Of a stretch of 64,000 bases of DNA, positions 30,431 to 39,223 are shown piece by piece; position 1 is the first letter of the stretch, and every line of letters begins with the position of its first letter. The DNA is taken from NCBI GenBank assembly GCA_019112735.1, contig DXIS01000017.1, positions 62,001 through 126,000 of the forward strand, given 5' to 3'. This stretch comes from Candidatus Mediterraneibacter guildfordensis. GTDB taxonomy: Bacteria; Bacillota; Clostridia; Lachnospirales; Lachnospiraceae. Position numbers and translations under genes: made by a program. Below the pieces are notes generated by a model. The model did not search any database and had not been told where the DNA came from. It saw only the letters and a list, made by a program, of their open reading frames with translations.

Positions 30431-33027
30431 AAGAGGTTTATATCGTTATACCTGCTTTGGAGCCTTCGGAGGATTTCCCGGGATATATCCGGACGCTGCG
30501 TCAGATGATCCGTGCGCGGACAGTCGTTATCGATGACGGATCGGGCGAAAAGTATGCCGGGGTATTTCAGGAGATTGAAGCCATGCCGGGATGCAGGGTG
30601 CTGCATCATTCGGAAAACCAGGGGAAAGGACGGGCGCTTAAGACCGGATTCCGGTATATCCGGGACCATTCCGGGGAGGACAGCCTGATCCTGTGTGCGG
30701 ACTGTGACGGGCAGCATCTGCCGGAGGACGGCCTGAAACTCATAAAAGCGGCCGAAGAGTATCCCGGAGAGATGGTGCTCGGCGTGCGGGATTTTTCGGA
30801 AGAGGGGGTGCCCTGGAAATCCCGGTTCGGGAACCGGATATCCTCCCGCCTGTTCCGGTTTTTCTCAGGGGCGGAGCTTGAGGATACGCAGACTGGATTC
30901 CGGGCATTTGGAGGGGAACTCCTGGATCTTCTCCTGGGTATCCCGGGAAATCGGTTTGAATATGAACTCCGCGTCCTTCTGGCCTGTGTGGAGCGGCGGA
31001 TCCCGCTTCGGACGGTGACGATCCGGACGGTCTATCTGAATGATAACAGAGGCACCCATTTTCATCCGCTCAGGGACAGTGTTCAGGTGACCGGCGTGAT
31101 GCTGTCGACCGGGACGCACAGGAAGCGGAATTTCTGGTTTATGCTGACGATCCTTACGTCGTCCGTTTATCTGTTCTGGCGGATCTTTTTTACGATTCCA
31201 TGGGAAGACGGGGTCTTTCAGACGGCGGCCGGGATCATCCTTGTCCTGGCTGAGACGGTGACATTTCTCGGAACAGCAGAACTGATGATCAGCCGGATGA
31301 AAAGCGCCCGGTATGAGATCCCGCTTCCGGCTGTGCAGGCGGAAGATTTCCCGGACGTGGACGTGCTGATCGCAACGCACAACGAGCCGGCGGAACTGCT
31401 GTACAAAACGATCAACGCCTGTACGTTCCTTAAATATCCGGACAGGTCTAAGGTCCACATCTACGTATGTGACGACGGGGACCGGCAGGAGATCCGGGCG
31501 CTGGCAGAGTCGTTTGGCGTGGGATATCTGGGGCTTGCGGAAAATGAACATGCCAAGGCAGGCAATTACAATCACGCCCTTTCCCGTACCACGTCCCCTC
31601 TTGTGGCTACGTTTGATGCGGATATGATCCCGCGGAGCATATTTCTGCTGCGGACCGTGCCTTATTTTCTCATCCCGGACAGGCGGATCGGGCTTGTGCA
31701 GACGCCGCAGAGTTTTTACAACCAGGATCTGTTTCAGTTCAATCTGTTTTCTGAGAAGGATATTCCAAACGAGCAGGATTTCTTCTCCCGGGAGATCAAT
31801 GTGCTGCGCAATGCCACCAATACGGCGGCCTATACGGGGAGCAATACGGTGATCCTCCGCACCGCGCTGGAGGAGATCGGCGGCTTCCCGTATGATACAG
31901 TGACGGAAGATTTTGAAGTGAGCATCCGGCTGCAGAAGGCCGGATATATCACTTATGCATCTTCGGAGGTGCTGGCGGCCGGACTGTCCACGACGACCGT
32001 CCCGGCGATGATCCGGCAGCGGATCCGGTGGGCCAGGGGCGTGATCCAGAGCATCCGGAATACCAATGCGGTATTTACGGGGCAGCTTTCGCTTGCCGCG
32101 CGGATATCTTATCTGAATGCATTCTTTTACTGGTGGTCGTTTTTCTGCAGGCTGGTGTTCATCCTGGCGCCGATCCTGTTCGCTCTGTGCGGGGTCCGTC
32201 TGGCGGACTGCGGGTTTGGCGAACTGCTTTTGTTCTGGCTGCCGGCGCACCTGTCTTACCGGGTGTCCGTAAAGTATCTGAGCACGAATATCCGCAATGC
32301 CCGCTGGAGCCGGATCATTGATACGATCCTGGCGCCGTATCTGGTGATCCCGGTTTTGCTGGAATCCGTCGGCATCCATAAACGGGAATTCCATGTGACC
32401 GGAAAGGAGCGGCAAAAGGGGCGGACGGTATCCGCATGGTATCTGATCCCGCACGGGATCCTGATTTTTTTAAGCATTGTGGCGGTCCTCACCTTTATCC
32501 GGGGAAAATACGGGATGGCGCTTGTCTACAGCAGTGTGATCCTGTACTGGCTGGGTTATAATCTGACAGCGCTTCTGTACGCGGTGTTCTTCATGAGCGG
32601 CCGGACTGTGAAGCGGGTTTCCGACCGGATCGGTGCCCGGATCCAGGTTGAGATCGGATCCGGGGAGGACTGTTGTGCCGGGAAGACGGTTGATGTATCG
32701 GAGGAAGGGGTCGCGATGCGGGTGGAGGGACCTTTCAGACCGGATAAAGGAAGCCGTTTCCGGATCACGGCGGATACCGGGGAATACAGGGCGGAACTGG
32801 GCTGCCTCTGTGTGCACTGCCGCAGGGAGAAAGACGGAAGTCTCTTCCTGACAGGTGTCGTCAGTCCGTTAAATGAGGAGGACCGCCGCCAGTGGCTGCA
32901 GATCATCCATGACCGGGAGCATTCATTGCCGAAAGAGATCGATCCGTGGATGACAGTCTATGATGAGATCGACCGGAATATAAAAAGACGGCTGCCGGAC
33001 AGCCGGAAAAGGGATATGAAATCATGA
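30427..33027 (+). CDS. Dual glycosyltransferase with BcsA-like core and C-terminal PilZ domain
   Basis: An 866-residue membrane enzyme. GTG at 30427 is chosen because AAAGGATGGAG precedes it and it overlaps the cyclase stop (GTGA); an in-frame ATG at 30355 lies well inside the cyclase gene. Residues 1-215 are a GT2 module of the dolichol-phosphate-mannose-synthase type (TVVIDDGSG, CADCDGQH, LEDTQTGFRAF). Two membrane helices follow (about 240-290). Residues about 320-570 are a cellulose-synthase-like GT2 (VLIATHNEPAE, VCDDGD, ATFDADM, VTEDFE, RQRIRWARG). Several helices come next, then PilZ (RVSDR and DVSEEG match RxxxR and DxSxxG). It likely polymerises and exports a glycan when c-di-GMP binds PilZ. 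The sugar is unknown. Confidence 0.87.
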   Translation: MKEVYIVIPALEPSEDFPGYIRTLRQMIRARTVVIDDGSGEKYAGVFQEIEAMPGCRVLHHSENQGKGRALKTGFRYIRDHSGEDSLILCADCDGQHLPEDGLKLIKAAEEYPGEMVLGVRDFSEEGVPWKSRFGNRISSRLFRFFSGAELEDTQTGFRAFGGELLDLLLGIPGNRFEYELRVLLACVERRIPLRTVTIRTVYLNDNRGTHFHPLRDSVQVTGVMLSTGTHRKRNFWFMLTILTSSVYLFWRIFFTIPWEDGVFQTAAGIILVLAETVTFLGTAELMISRMKSARYEIPLPAVQAEDFPDVDVLIATHNEPAELLYKTINACTFLKYPDRSKVHIYVCDDGDRQEIRALAESFGVGYLGLAENEHAKAGNYNHALSRTTSPLVATFDADMIPRSIFLLRTVPYFLIPDRRIGLVQTPQSFYNQDLFQFNLFSEKDIPNEQDFFSREINVLRNATNTAAYTGSNTVILRTALEEIGGFPYDTVTEDFEVSIRLQKAGYITYASSEVLAAGLSTTTVPAMIRQRIRWARGVIQSIRNTNAVFTGQLSLAARISYLNAFFYWWSFFCRLVFILAPILFALCGVRLADCGFGELLLFWLPAHLSYRVSVKYLSTNIRNARWSRIIDTILAPYLVIPVLLESVGIHKREFHVTGKERQKGRTVSAWYLIPHGILIFLSIVAVLTFIRGKYGMALVYSSVILYWLGYNLTALLYAVFFMSGRTVKRVSDRIGARIQVEIGSGEDCCAGKTVDVSEEGVAMRVEGPFRPDKGSRFRITADTGEYRAELGCLCVHCRREKDGSLFLTGVVSPLNEEDRRQWLQIIHDREHSLPKEIDPWMTVYDEIDRNIKRRLPDSRKRDMKS

Positions 33028-34679
33028 AACTGATCGGGGTTGTTTTGTCGTTCTGGGGATATTCTTTTCTTCTGCACCGGTTTGCACGGATCCGGAGCTG
33101 GTTCGTGCCGGTGATCTGTATGTCCGGTACAGGGCTGATCCTGTATCTGGGAGCTCTGTCGGATATTCTGCCGCAGACGGCGGATCTCATTCTGGCAGGT
33201 GGTCTGGCCGGCACGGCCTGCTTCCTCGTGTTTCTGCTTTGTGGAAAGATCTGCATTCCGAGGCCGGACCTGGTCCATCTCTGCTTCTGCATTGGGGCGG
33301 CGGTGTTTGCCGGGCTGTCGCTTACGATGAAGCTGACGCATTATGATAATTTCTCTCACTGGGCGGTGATCGTAAAGTATCTGCTCAGTGCAGACCGGCT
33401 TCCAGGGGCGGACACCGCGATCGTCGCTTCCCGGGATTATCCGCCGGGCAGCAGCCTTCTGATCTATTACGTGTGTCGGTATGCGGGGCATTCCCAGGGG
33501 ATCATGCTCCTGGCCCAGAACAGCCTGATCCTGGCCTGTTTCTATGCGGTGTTCGGGATCGTGAAGGAGAGGAGAAGATTCCTGCTTTATTCCTTCCTTG
33601 GGATGGGCTGTGCCATGCTGTCTTACCTGAATCTGACGATCCGGATCAATAATCTGCTGGTGGATTTTCTTCTGCCGCTTATGGCGCTTGCTTCCGCGGC
33701 GGTCTCATACCGCTTAAGAGAAGGGCCGTTGAAGCTATGCCTGCTCCAGGCCGTGCTCCTCGGCTACACCGGGATCCTCAAGGAAACCGGGCTTTTCTTC
33801 GCGGGCGTGGCGGGGATCTATGCATTTGCCGAAATGGTACACGGTCTGATGCTGCCTGCGCGGAAGCGATGCCGGCGGGCGCTGCTGATCCCCTTTGGCA
33901 GCGCGGTCCTGTCTCTTGGCATCCTGCTGCCGTCTGCTGCATGGCGGATTCATCTGGATACGGATCTGGCGGGCTTCGGGCGGACGGTGATCCCGGCAGA
34001 GCCGGAGCAGTACGCCCGGGTGGCGGAGCTTTTTCTCAGGACCGCAACGGATCCTTCTGACCGGGCTTTTCAGGCGGTTTTCCTGTGTACGGCGCTCTCG
34101 GTCAGTGCGATCATATATGGGCGGATAAGACTTGGGAAATGGTGGCGGCTGACCTGGATCCTGCCGGCTGTGATCCTTGTGACGGCGGGATATTACGCCG
34201 GGATGCTGTACATGTATCTTTATTCCATGCCGGCGGAGGAAGCCCTGCGGCTGGCGGGATTTGAACGCTATGCCTGCAGCGCGGCGGTTCTCTATGCAGG
34301 TTTTCTTCTCATGGGGGCAGTGGTGGATATGGAGCACTCTTTTGCGGTCGGGATCGACGAACGGGGGCCCTGCCGGGCCTATTCCTCACCGGGCGCGAAG
34401 CGGCGGTATCAGTACGCCGTGCTGGTGACAATGGTTGTGGGGATCAACTTCCTGTATTCGGAATACAGCGGGCTTCTGCATATCCGTTCGGCATATGGAT
34501 CCTCGCTGCCCGCACAGGCACAGCGTGCGGTGGGCGACCGGTGGTATGAAGGCGCGCAGACGGATGGGCGTCCGTACCGGATCAGCGTGCCGGGCGGGGC
34601 GGATCAGGCAGCGGAAGGGGAACTCAGATATATCTACAGATATTTCCTGTGGGCCGAAGACGTGGAAATATATCAGTGA
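33024..34679 (+). CDS. Polytopic membrane protein, GT-C glycosyltransferase-like
   Basis: A 551-residue protein with roughly 11 to 13 hydrophobic segments, coupled to the PilZ glycosyltransferase by an ATGA overlap. An extracytoplasmic-loop-like stretch near residue 110 (THYDNFSHWAVIVKYLL, then ASRDYPPGSSLLIYYV) resembles clostridial GT-C or polymerase-type membrane proteins that act on lipid-linked sugars. No strict catalytic motif can be assigned. It may supply or modify lipid-linked sugar for the polymer, or help export it; this is inference from context. Its last 7 bp overlap the convergent MATE gene, and no separate terminator is visible. Confidence 0.7.
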   Translation: MKLIGVVLSFWGYSFLLHRFARIRSWFVPVICMSGTGLILYLGALSDILPQTADLILAGGLAGTACFLVFLLCGKICIPRPDLVHLCFCIGAAVFAGLSLTMKLTHYDNFSHWAVIVKYLLSADRLPGADTAIVASRDYPPGSSLLIYYVCRYAGHSQGIMLLAQNSLILACFYAVFGIVKERRRFLLYSFLGMGCAMLSYLNLTIRINNLLVDFLLPLMALASAAVSYRLREGPLKLCLLQAVLLGYTGILKETGLFFAGVAGIYAFAEMVHGLMLPARKRCRRALLIPFGSAVLSLGILLPSAAWRIHLDTDLAGFGRTVIPAEPEQYARVAELFLRTATDPSDRAFQAVFLCTALSVSAIIYGRIRLGKWWRLTWILPAVILVTAGYYAGMLYMYLYSMPAEEALRLAGFERYACSAAVLYAGFLLMGAVVDMEHSFAVGIDERGPCRAYSSPGAKRRYQYAVLVTMVVGINFLYSEYSGLLHIRSAYGSSLPAQAQRAVGDRWYEGAQTDGRPYRISVPGGADQAAEGELRYIYRYFLWAEDVEIYQ

Positions 34680-36019
34680 GCCTTTCTGTCTTTTAAAATA
34701 TAATATCCGATAAATGCCAGCGCGGTGGCCACCCAGGTCACCGGATAGCTCAGGATGATGGCGTGGATCGTCGGCGACAGCTTCAGTACGCCTGCCAGCC
34801 AGATGATCCGCAGGACGCATACGCCAAGCAGGGTGATGACGACCGGGACGATCACATTTCCCCGTCCTCTTAAGGAACCGCCCAGGATCTCGATGAACAC
34901 GTAGACGATGTACCAGGGCGCGATATAGAGCAGCATGTCGCATCCGATGGAAATGACGTCCGCGTCTGATGTAAACAGGCGGAAGAGGATCTCACGCGCA
35001 AGGATGAGAAAGGATGCAAGCACAAAGGAGACCGCCAGATCCATGATCAGACAGATCCGGGTGCTTTTGCGGACCCGGTCCGTCCGTCCGGCGCCGTAAT
35101 TCTGTCCCACAAATGTGGTGATGGAGATGCCGAATGCCGTGCTCACCATCCAGAAGATCGCGTCCAGTTTGCCGTAGGCGGACCAGGCGGCCGTGGTGTC
35201 CGTCCCGAAGGTGTTGATGGCCGCCTGGATGGCGATGTTCGTGATGGCGAACAGGATGGATTCGAAGCCGGTCGGCAGACCCAGTTTCAGCTGGAGCTTC
35301 AGAAGGTCGCCATGAAAACGGATCTTCTGAAGCGACAGACGTAGGATCCCGCCGGAGCGCATGAGCCGCCATGTGACGAGGAAGGCGCTCACGGCCTGTG
35401 CGATCAGTGTGGCGATGGCCACGCCGGCTACGCCGAGCCCGAAGACCAGGACGAAGACGGTGTCCAGGACAATGTTGACGATGCAGCAGATGATCAGGAT
35501 GTACAGCGGGCTCCTGGAGTCCCCGGTGGCGCGCAGGACGGCCGAACCCATATTGTAGACGAGGACGAACAGGATCCCTGCAAAATAGATCCGGAGATAG
35601 GTCAGGGACCCGCTCATGATATCCGCCGGTGTGTTCATCAGGTTCAGCATGAAAGGCGCGGCGAGGATGCCGGCCAGGGTAAGGACGATGCCGCCGGCCA
35701 CGGCGATGGCATAGGCCGTGTGAAGTCCTTCATTGGCTGTCTGTTCCTTTCTCGCCCCGACAAACTGGGCGATGGTCACGGCGGCGCCGGAGGAAAGCCC
35801 GGTGAAGAAGCCGACCACCAGATTGACGATCTGGGCGGAGGAGCCGCCAACGCTGGCAAGCGCCTCTTTCCCGACGAACTGGCCTACGATCACGCTGTCG
35901 ATCGTATTGTATAACTGCTGGAAAAATGTCCCCAGAAGGATCGGAAAGAAGAATAAAAGGAGCTGTTTCCAGATAACGCCCTCCGTAATCTCATTTTTTG
36001 TCTGACGTATATTTTCCAT
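34673..36019 (-). CDS. MATE family efflux transporter (second of three)
   Basis: A 448-residue exporter of the DinF-like MATE group with about 12 helices. The first helix region LLLFFFPILLGTFFQQLYNTIDSVIVGQFVG is a strong family match, and VYNMGSAVLRATGDSRSPLYIL is the conserved end of the N-lobe. It is more like the MATE gene at 46.8 kb than the one at 1.2 kb. It is convergent with the polysaccharide operon (7-bp overlap) and divergent from the Y-family polymerase gene. It has its own promoter at 36064-36092. Substrate unknown. Confidence 0.9.
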   Translation of the reverse strand: MENIRQTKNEITEGVIWKQLLLFFFPILLGTFFQQLYNTIDSVIVGQFVGKEALASVGGSSAQIVNLVVGFFTGLSSGAAVTIAQFVGARKEQTANEGLHTAYAIAVAGGIVLTLAGILAAPFMLNLMNTPADIMSGSLTYLRIYFAGILFVLVYNMGSAVLRATGDSRSPLYILIICCIVNIVLDTVFVLVFGLGVAGVAIATLIAQAVSAFLVTWRLMRSGGILRLSLQKIRFHGDLLKLQLKLGLPTGFESILFAITNIAIQAAINTFGTDTTAAWSAYGKLDAIFWMVSTAFGISITTFVGQNYGAGRTDRVRKSTRICLIMDLAVSFVLASFLILAREILFRLFTSDADVISIGCDMLLYIAPWYIVYVFIEILGGSLRGRGNVIVPVVITLLGVCVLRIIWLAGVLKLSPTIHAIILSYPVTWVATALAFIGYYILKDRKAH

Positions 36020-36063
36020 ATGAATATTCCCCGCATTTTCAAGTGATTTTTCTGGCAGTATGT

Positions 36064-36092
36064 ATTATACGACTCCCTTGAAAAAAGAACAA
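36064..36092 (-). promoter_or_regulatory. Promoter of the second MATE gene
   Basis: On the minus strand: TTGTTC (36092-36087), 17-bp spacer, TATAAT (36069-36064). Confidence 0.7.
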
Positions 36093-36106
36093 GAATTTCC
36101 AGGAAA

Positions 36107-36118
36107 GAACACTTGTTC
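36107..36118 (+). promoter_or_regulatory. LexA (SOS) box
   Basis: GAAC-ACTT-GTTC, followed by G, matches the Gram-positive LexA/DinR dyad (GAAC-N4-GTTC). It overlaps the -35 box of the polymerase promoter (36113-36118). Confidence 0.7.
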
Positions 36119-36141
36119 GATTTTAGAAAATGTGTTATCCT
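36113..36141 (+). promoter_or_regulatory. Promoter of the Y-family polymerase gene
   Basis: TTGTTC (36113-36118), 17-bp spacer, TATCCT (36136-36141). Confidence 0.6.
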
Positions 36142-36195
36142 TTCTGTAAAGGTTAAAGAAAGTTTTACAAAAATCTGAGAAGGGAGCGGGGACAG

Positions 36196-37725
36196 ATGCA
36201 GGAGAGGACTTATATCGCGATCGATCTGAAATCATTTTACGCGTCGGTGGAATGCATGGACCGGGGGCTGGATCCCCTGACCACCAATCTGGTGGTGGCG
36301 GATTTAAGCCGCACAGAGAAGACCATCTGCCTGGCGGTATCCCCTTCCCTGAAAGCCTATGGGATTTCCGGCCGGGCGCGGCTCTTTGAAGTGGTGCAGA
36401 AGGTGCGGGAAGTGAACGCCATGCGGCAGCAGAAGGCGCCCGGACGCCGGTTTACCGGCTCTTCCTGCCAGGATCCGGAGCTTCGGGCGGATCCGTCGCT
36501 GGCCCTTGACTATGTGACCGCCCCGCCGCAGATGGCGCGCTATATGGAGATCAGCGGCAGGATCTATGAGGTCTATCTTCGATACATCGCGCCGGAGGAC
36601 ATTCATGTCTATTCCATTGACGAGGTGTTCATTGACGCTACGGCTTATCTGAAGACGTATGGGATGAGCGCCCGGGAGCTGGTCCGGACGATGATCCTGG
36701 ATGTCCTGAAGACGACCGGGATCACGGCCACGGCCGGGATCGGCACGAATCTCTATCTCTGCAAGGTGGCGATGGATATTGAGGCGAAGCATATCCCGGC
36801 GGATGAGAACGGGGTGCGCATCGCACAACTGGACGAGGAATCCTACCGGAGATCCCTGTGGGACCACCGCCCGCTTACGGACTTCTGGCGGGTGGGCCGG
36901 GGGTATGCGAAGAAACTGGAGGAGCGGGGGCTGTATACGATGGGGGATATTGCCCGCTGTTCGCTGGGCGGCCCGGCGGATTACTATAATGAGGATCTTC
37001 TCTATCAGATGTTCGGCGTCAATGCGGAACTGCTGATCGACCATGCCTGGGGCTGGGAACCCTGCACGATCGCGGATATCAAATCCTACAGGCCCAGGAG
37101 CAGCAGCGTCGGCTCCGGGCAGGTGCTACACTGCCCGTATCCTTTTGATAAAGCAAAGCTTGTCGCGAAGGAAATGGCGGATCAGCTGGCTCTGGATCTG
37201 GCGGAGAAGGGGCTGGCGGCAGACCAGATCGTGCTGACTGTCGGATATGACATCGACAACCTGAGGGACGTCCGCCGGCGGAAGGAATACCGCGGGGAAG
37301 TGAAGACAGACCGTTACGGGCGGAAAGTCCCGAAACACGCCCATGGAACGTCGAATCTCACATATCATACTTCATCCGCAAGACAGATCATACAGGCTGT
37401 GACCGGCCTGTTCGACCGGATCGTGGATCCGAAGCTTCTCATACGGCGCATCACCATATCCGCGGAACATGTGATCCCGCGAAATGAAGTGGAGGAACAG
37501 GAGACCTGCGGGTTCGAACAGATGACTCTTTTTACAGACTATGCGGCGCGTGAGAAAGAGCAGGAGCAGAAAAAGGCGGAAGAAGAGCGGGAGAGCCGGA
37601 TGCAGGAGGCCGTCCTGGAGATCAGGAGAAAATTCGGGAAGAATGCCCTGCTGCGGGGAATGGACCTGCAGGAGGGAGCGACGGCAAAAGACCGCAACAG
37701 CCAGATCGGAGGCCACAGAGCATGA
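36196..37725 (+). CDS. Y-family DNA polymerase (UmuC/DinB type)
   Basis: A 509-residue translesion polymerase. The first catalytic motif is IAIDLKSFYASVECMDRGLDP (residues about 8-28), and the second is VYSIDEVFIDAT near residue 140, with the Asp-Glu pair of the palm. ATAGIGTNLYLCKVAMDI completes the catalytic core. The little-finger region and a charged tail (EKEQEQKKAEEERESRMQE) follow; no obvious clamp-binding motif was confirmed. It is larger than DinB (about 350) and closer to the YqjW/UvrX type of Firmicutes. The LexA-type dyad over its promoter indicates SOS induction. It overlaps the next gene by ATGA. Confidence 0.92.
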   Translation: MQERTYIAIDLKSFYASVECMDRGLDPLTTNLVVADLSRTEKTICLAVSPSLKAYGISGRARLFEVVQKVREVNAMRQQKAPGRRFTGSSCQDPELRADPSLALDYVTAPPQMARYMEISGRIYEVYLRYIAPEDIHVYSIDEVFIDATAYLKTYGMSARELVRTMILDVLKTTGITATAGIGTNLYLCKVAMDIEAKHIPADENGVRIAQLDEESYRRSLWDHRPLTDFWRVGRGYAKKLEERGLYTMGDIARCSLGGPADYYNEDLLYQMFGVNAELLIDHAWGWEPCTIADIKSYRPRSSSVGSGQVLHCPYPFDKAKLVAKEMADQLALDLAEKGLAADQIVLTVGYDIDNLRDVRRRKEYRGEVKTDRYGRKVPKHAHGTSNLTYHTSSARQIIQAVTGLFDRIVDPKLLIRRITISAEHVIPRNEVEEQETCGFEQMTLFTDYAAREKEQEQKKAEEERESRMQEAVLEIRRKFGKNALLRGMDLQEGATAKDRNSQIGGHRA

Positions 37726-38147
37726 GTGTACAGGATGATCTTATAAATGCATATGAAGATATTATTCATTTTCCACATCATATGTCCCCGAACCGTCCGC
37801 ATATGCCGGCTGCGGACCGGGCGGCGCAGTTTGCGCCGTTTGCCGCACTGACCGGATACGGGGATGTGATAAAGGAGACGGCGAGGCGGACGGATGCCGC
37901 TCCGGAACTGACGGAGGATGAACAGGAGCGGCTGGATCAAAAGCTCCGGAGTCTCCTGAATATGCCGGACGGCCCGCCGGAACTGCTGATCACTTATTTT
38001 GTGCCGGATGGGAAAAAGACGGGCGGAGAATACCGAAGGGTATCCGGACGGATCCGGCGGATAGAAGAGGTGAGCGGACACATTCTGATGGAAGACGGGA
38101 TAAGGATCCGCAAAGACTTTGTGGTTGATATTGACAAGAAGCCCTAG
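37722..38147 (+). CDS. YolD-like protein, partner of the Y-family polymerase
   Basis: A 141-residue soluble protein translationally coupled to the polymerase gene by a 4-bp overlap. MPAADRAAQFAPFAALTGYGDVIKE (about residues 27-51) resembles the conserved R-x(n)-W/F-APFAAL core of YolD proteins, which are found beside Y-family polymerases in Bacillus. The rest (YFVPDGKKTGGEYRRVSGRIRRIEEVSGHILMEDGIRI) is a small beta domain, also YolD-like. It may modulate the polymerase; this is inferred from context. No terminator is evident before the next gene. Confidence 0.72.
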   Translation: MSVQDDLINAYEDIIHFPHHMSPNRPHMPAADRAAQFAPFAALTGYGDVIKETARRTDAAPELTEDEQERLDQKLRSLLNMPDGPPELLITYFVPDGKKTGGEYRRVSGRIRRIEEVSGHILMEDGIRIRKDFVVDIDKKP

Positions 38148-38202
38148 AACAGCTATCATTTTATCCGTACGTATTGAGAATATTTCCGACAGGAGATCAA
38201 GA

Positions 38203-38775
38203 ATGACTGATACAGATAAGAAAAATAACCCGCAGAATAAAATACTGACGATCCCGAATCTGCTTTCTTTCTTCCGGCTCTGCCTTATCCCGGTATTCAT
38301 GTGGCTCTACTGCGTGGAAGACAATTTCCTGTGGACCGGGATCCTGCTGATCATATCCGGCGTGACGGATACGGTGGACGGTTTTGTCGCCCGGCATTTT
38401 AATATGATCAGCGACCTCGGGAAAGTGCTGGATCCGATCGCGGACAAGCTGACCCAGGCGGCCATGCTGTTCTGTCTGCTGACCCGGTTCCCGCTGATGA
38501 TCGTGCCGCTGGGCCTGATGGTGTTCAAAGAATTCTTTATGGGCGTGACCGGATTCCTGGTGATCCAGAAGACGGGAAAAGTATTCGGTGCGGACTGGCA
38601 CGGCAAGGTGAACACCTGGCTTCTGTACGCCATGATGATCCTGCATGTGTTCTGGTATAATATCCCGGATACCGTGTCCAAAGTACTGATCGCGGTCTGC
38701 GTGATCATGATGACGATCTCCCTCGTGCTCTATGCGCGCCATAATATGAAGGCCTTAAAAGAAGGAGATATGTAA
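38203..38775 (+). CDS. pgsA: CDP-alcohol phosphatidyltransferase (PgsA-like)
   Basis: A 190-residue integral membrane enzyme transferring a phosphatidyl group from CDP-diacylglycerol to an alcohol, probably glycerol 3-phosphate. The ATG at 38203 follows ACAGGAGATC; a longer frame from 38119 would overlap the YolD-like gene. The CDP-alcohol motif D-x2-DG-x2-AR-x8-G-x3-D-x3-D is complete, in DTVDGFVARHFNMISD then LGKVLDPIADK (about residues 56-86). IPNLLSFFRLCLIPVF is the typical first helix. Cardiolipin or phosphatidylglycerol synthesis is the default inference. It ends at a terminator at 38802. Confidence 0.85.
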   Translation: MTDTDKKNNPQNKILTIPNLLSFFRLCLIPVFMWLYCVEDNFLWTGILLIISGVTDTVDGFVARHFNMISDLGKVLDPIADKLTQAAMLFCLLTRFPLMIVPLGLMVFKEFFMGVTGFLVIQKTGKVFGADWHGKVNTWLLYAMMILHVFWYNIPDTVSKVLIAVCVIMMTISLVLYARHNMKALKEGDM

Positions 38776-38801
38776 AAAACAGAAACTGCCGATGAGACAT
38801 C

Positions 38802-38852
38802 AAAATGAGAATGGATATCAAAAAACACTTGATATCTGTTCTCATTTTTTGT
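38802..38852 (+). terminator. Terminator of pgsA
   Basis: AAAATGAGAATGGATATCAA (38802-38821) pairs with TTGATATCTGTTCTCATTTT (38829-38848), with a mismatch in the middle, followed by TT. Confidence 0.85.
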
Positions 38853-38883
38853 ATGATAACAATATAAGTTAGATACAACTAAC
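38829..38883 (+). promoter_or_regulatory. DUF2325 promoter with DtxR-type palindrome at its start point
   Basis: TTGATA (38829-38834), inside the terminator stem, then a 17-bp spacer and TATGAT (38852-38857). The palindrome GTTAG-ATACAA-CTAAC (38868-38883) covers the expected start point. It resembles the feoA and feoB palindromes. Confidence 0.6.
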
Positions 38884-38921
38884 TAAAGCGGATCATAAAT
38901 CATCTTTTCAGGAGGTTTCAT

Positions 38922-39203
38922 ATGAGTGTTGTTATCATTGGCGGTCATGACAGAATGGTATGTCAGTATAAGAAAGTATGTAAACAGTTCAACTGTAAGG
39001 CAAAAGTATTCACCCAGATGTCCGGCTCACTGGGGAAGCAGATCGGGAGTCCGGATCTGATCGTGCTGTTCACAAACACTGTATCCCATAAAATGGTGAA
39101 GTGTGCAGTAGAAGAGGCGGGGCGGTGCAACGCCTGTGTGGTGAGGAGTCATACGAGCAGCAAAAACGCCCTGGAAGAGATCCTGGAGAATGTGTGTGCG
39201 TAA
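38922..39203 (+). CDS. DUF2325 family protein
   Basis: A 93-residue soluble protein matching DUF2325: SVVIIGGHDRMVCQYKKVCKQFNCKAKVFTQ at the start and PDLIVLFTNTVSHKMVKCAVEEAGRCNA in the middle. A small Rossmann-like fold is likely. Five Cys residues (20, 25, 60, 68 and 71 among them) could bind metal. Family function is unknown. CAGGAGGTTTC gives a strong ribosome site. The palindrome at its promoter resembles those of the feo genes, so iron-responsive expression is proposed. It is monocistronic and faces a convergent S1-domain gene. Confidence 0.82.
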   Translation: MSVVIIGGHDRMVCQYKKVCKQFNCKAKVFTQMSGSLGKQIGSPDLIVLFTNTVSHKMVKCAVEEAGRCNACVVRSHTSSKNALEEILENVCA

Positions 39204-39223
39204 GGATTTTTAGCTGACAAAGC

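Noticed and set aside
30865-32454. 529-codon open frame antisense to the PilZ glycosyltransferase
   Set aside because: Arg/His/Gln-rich with no recognisable domain; the sense protein has many catalytic motifs.
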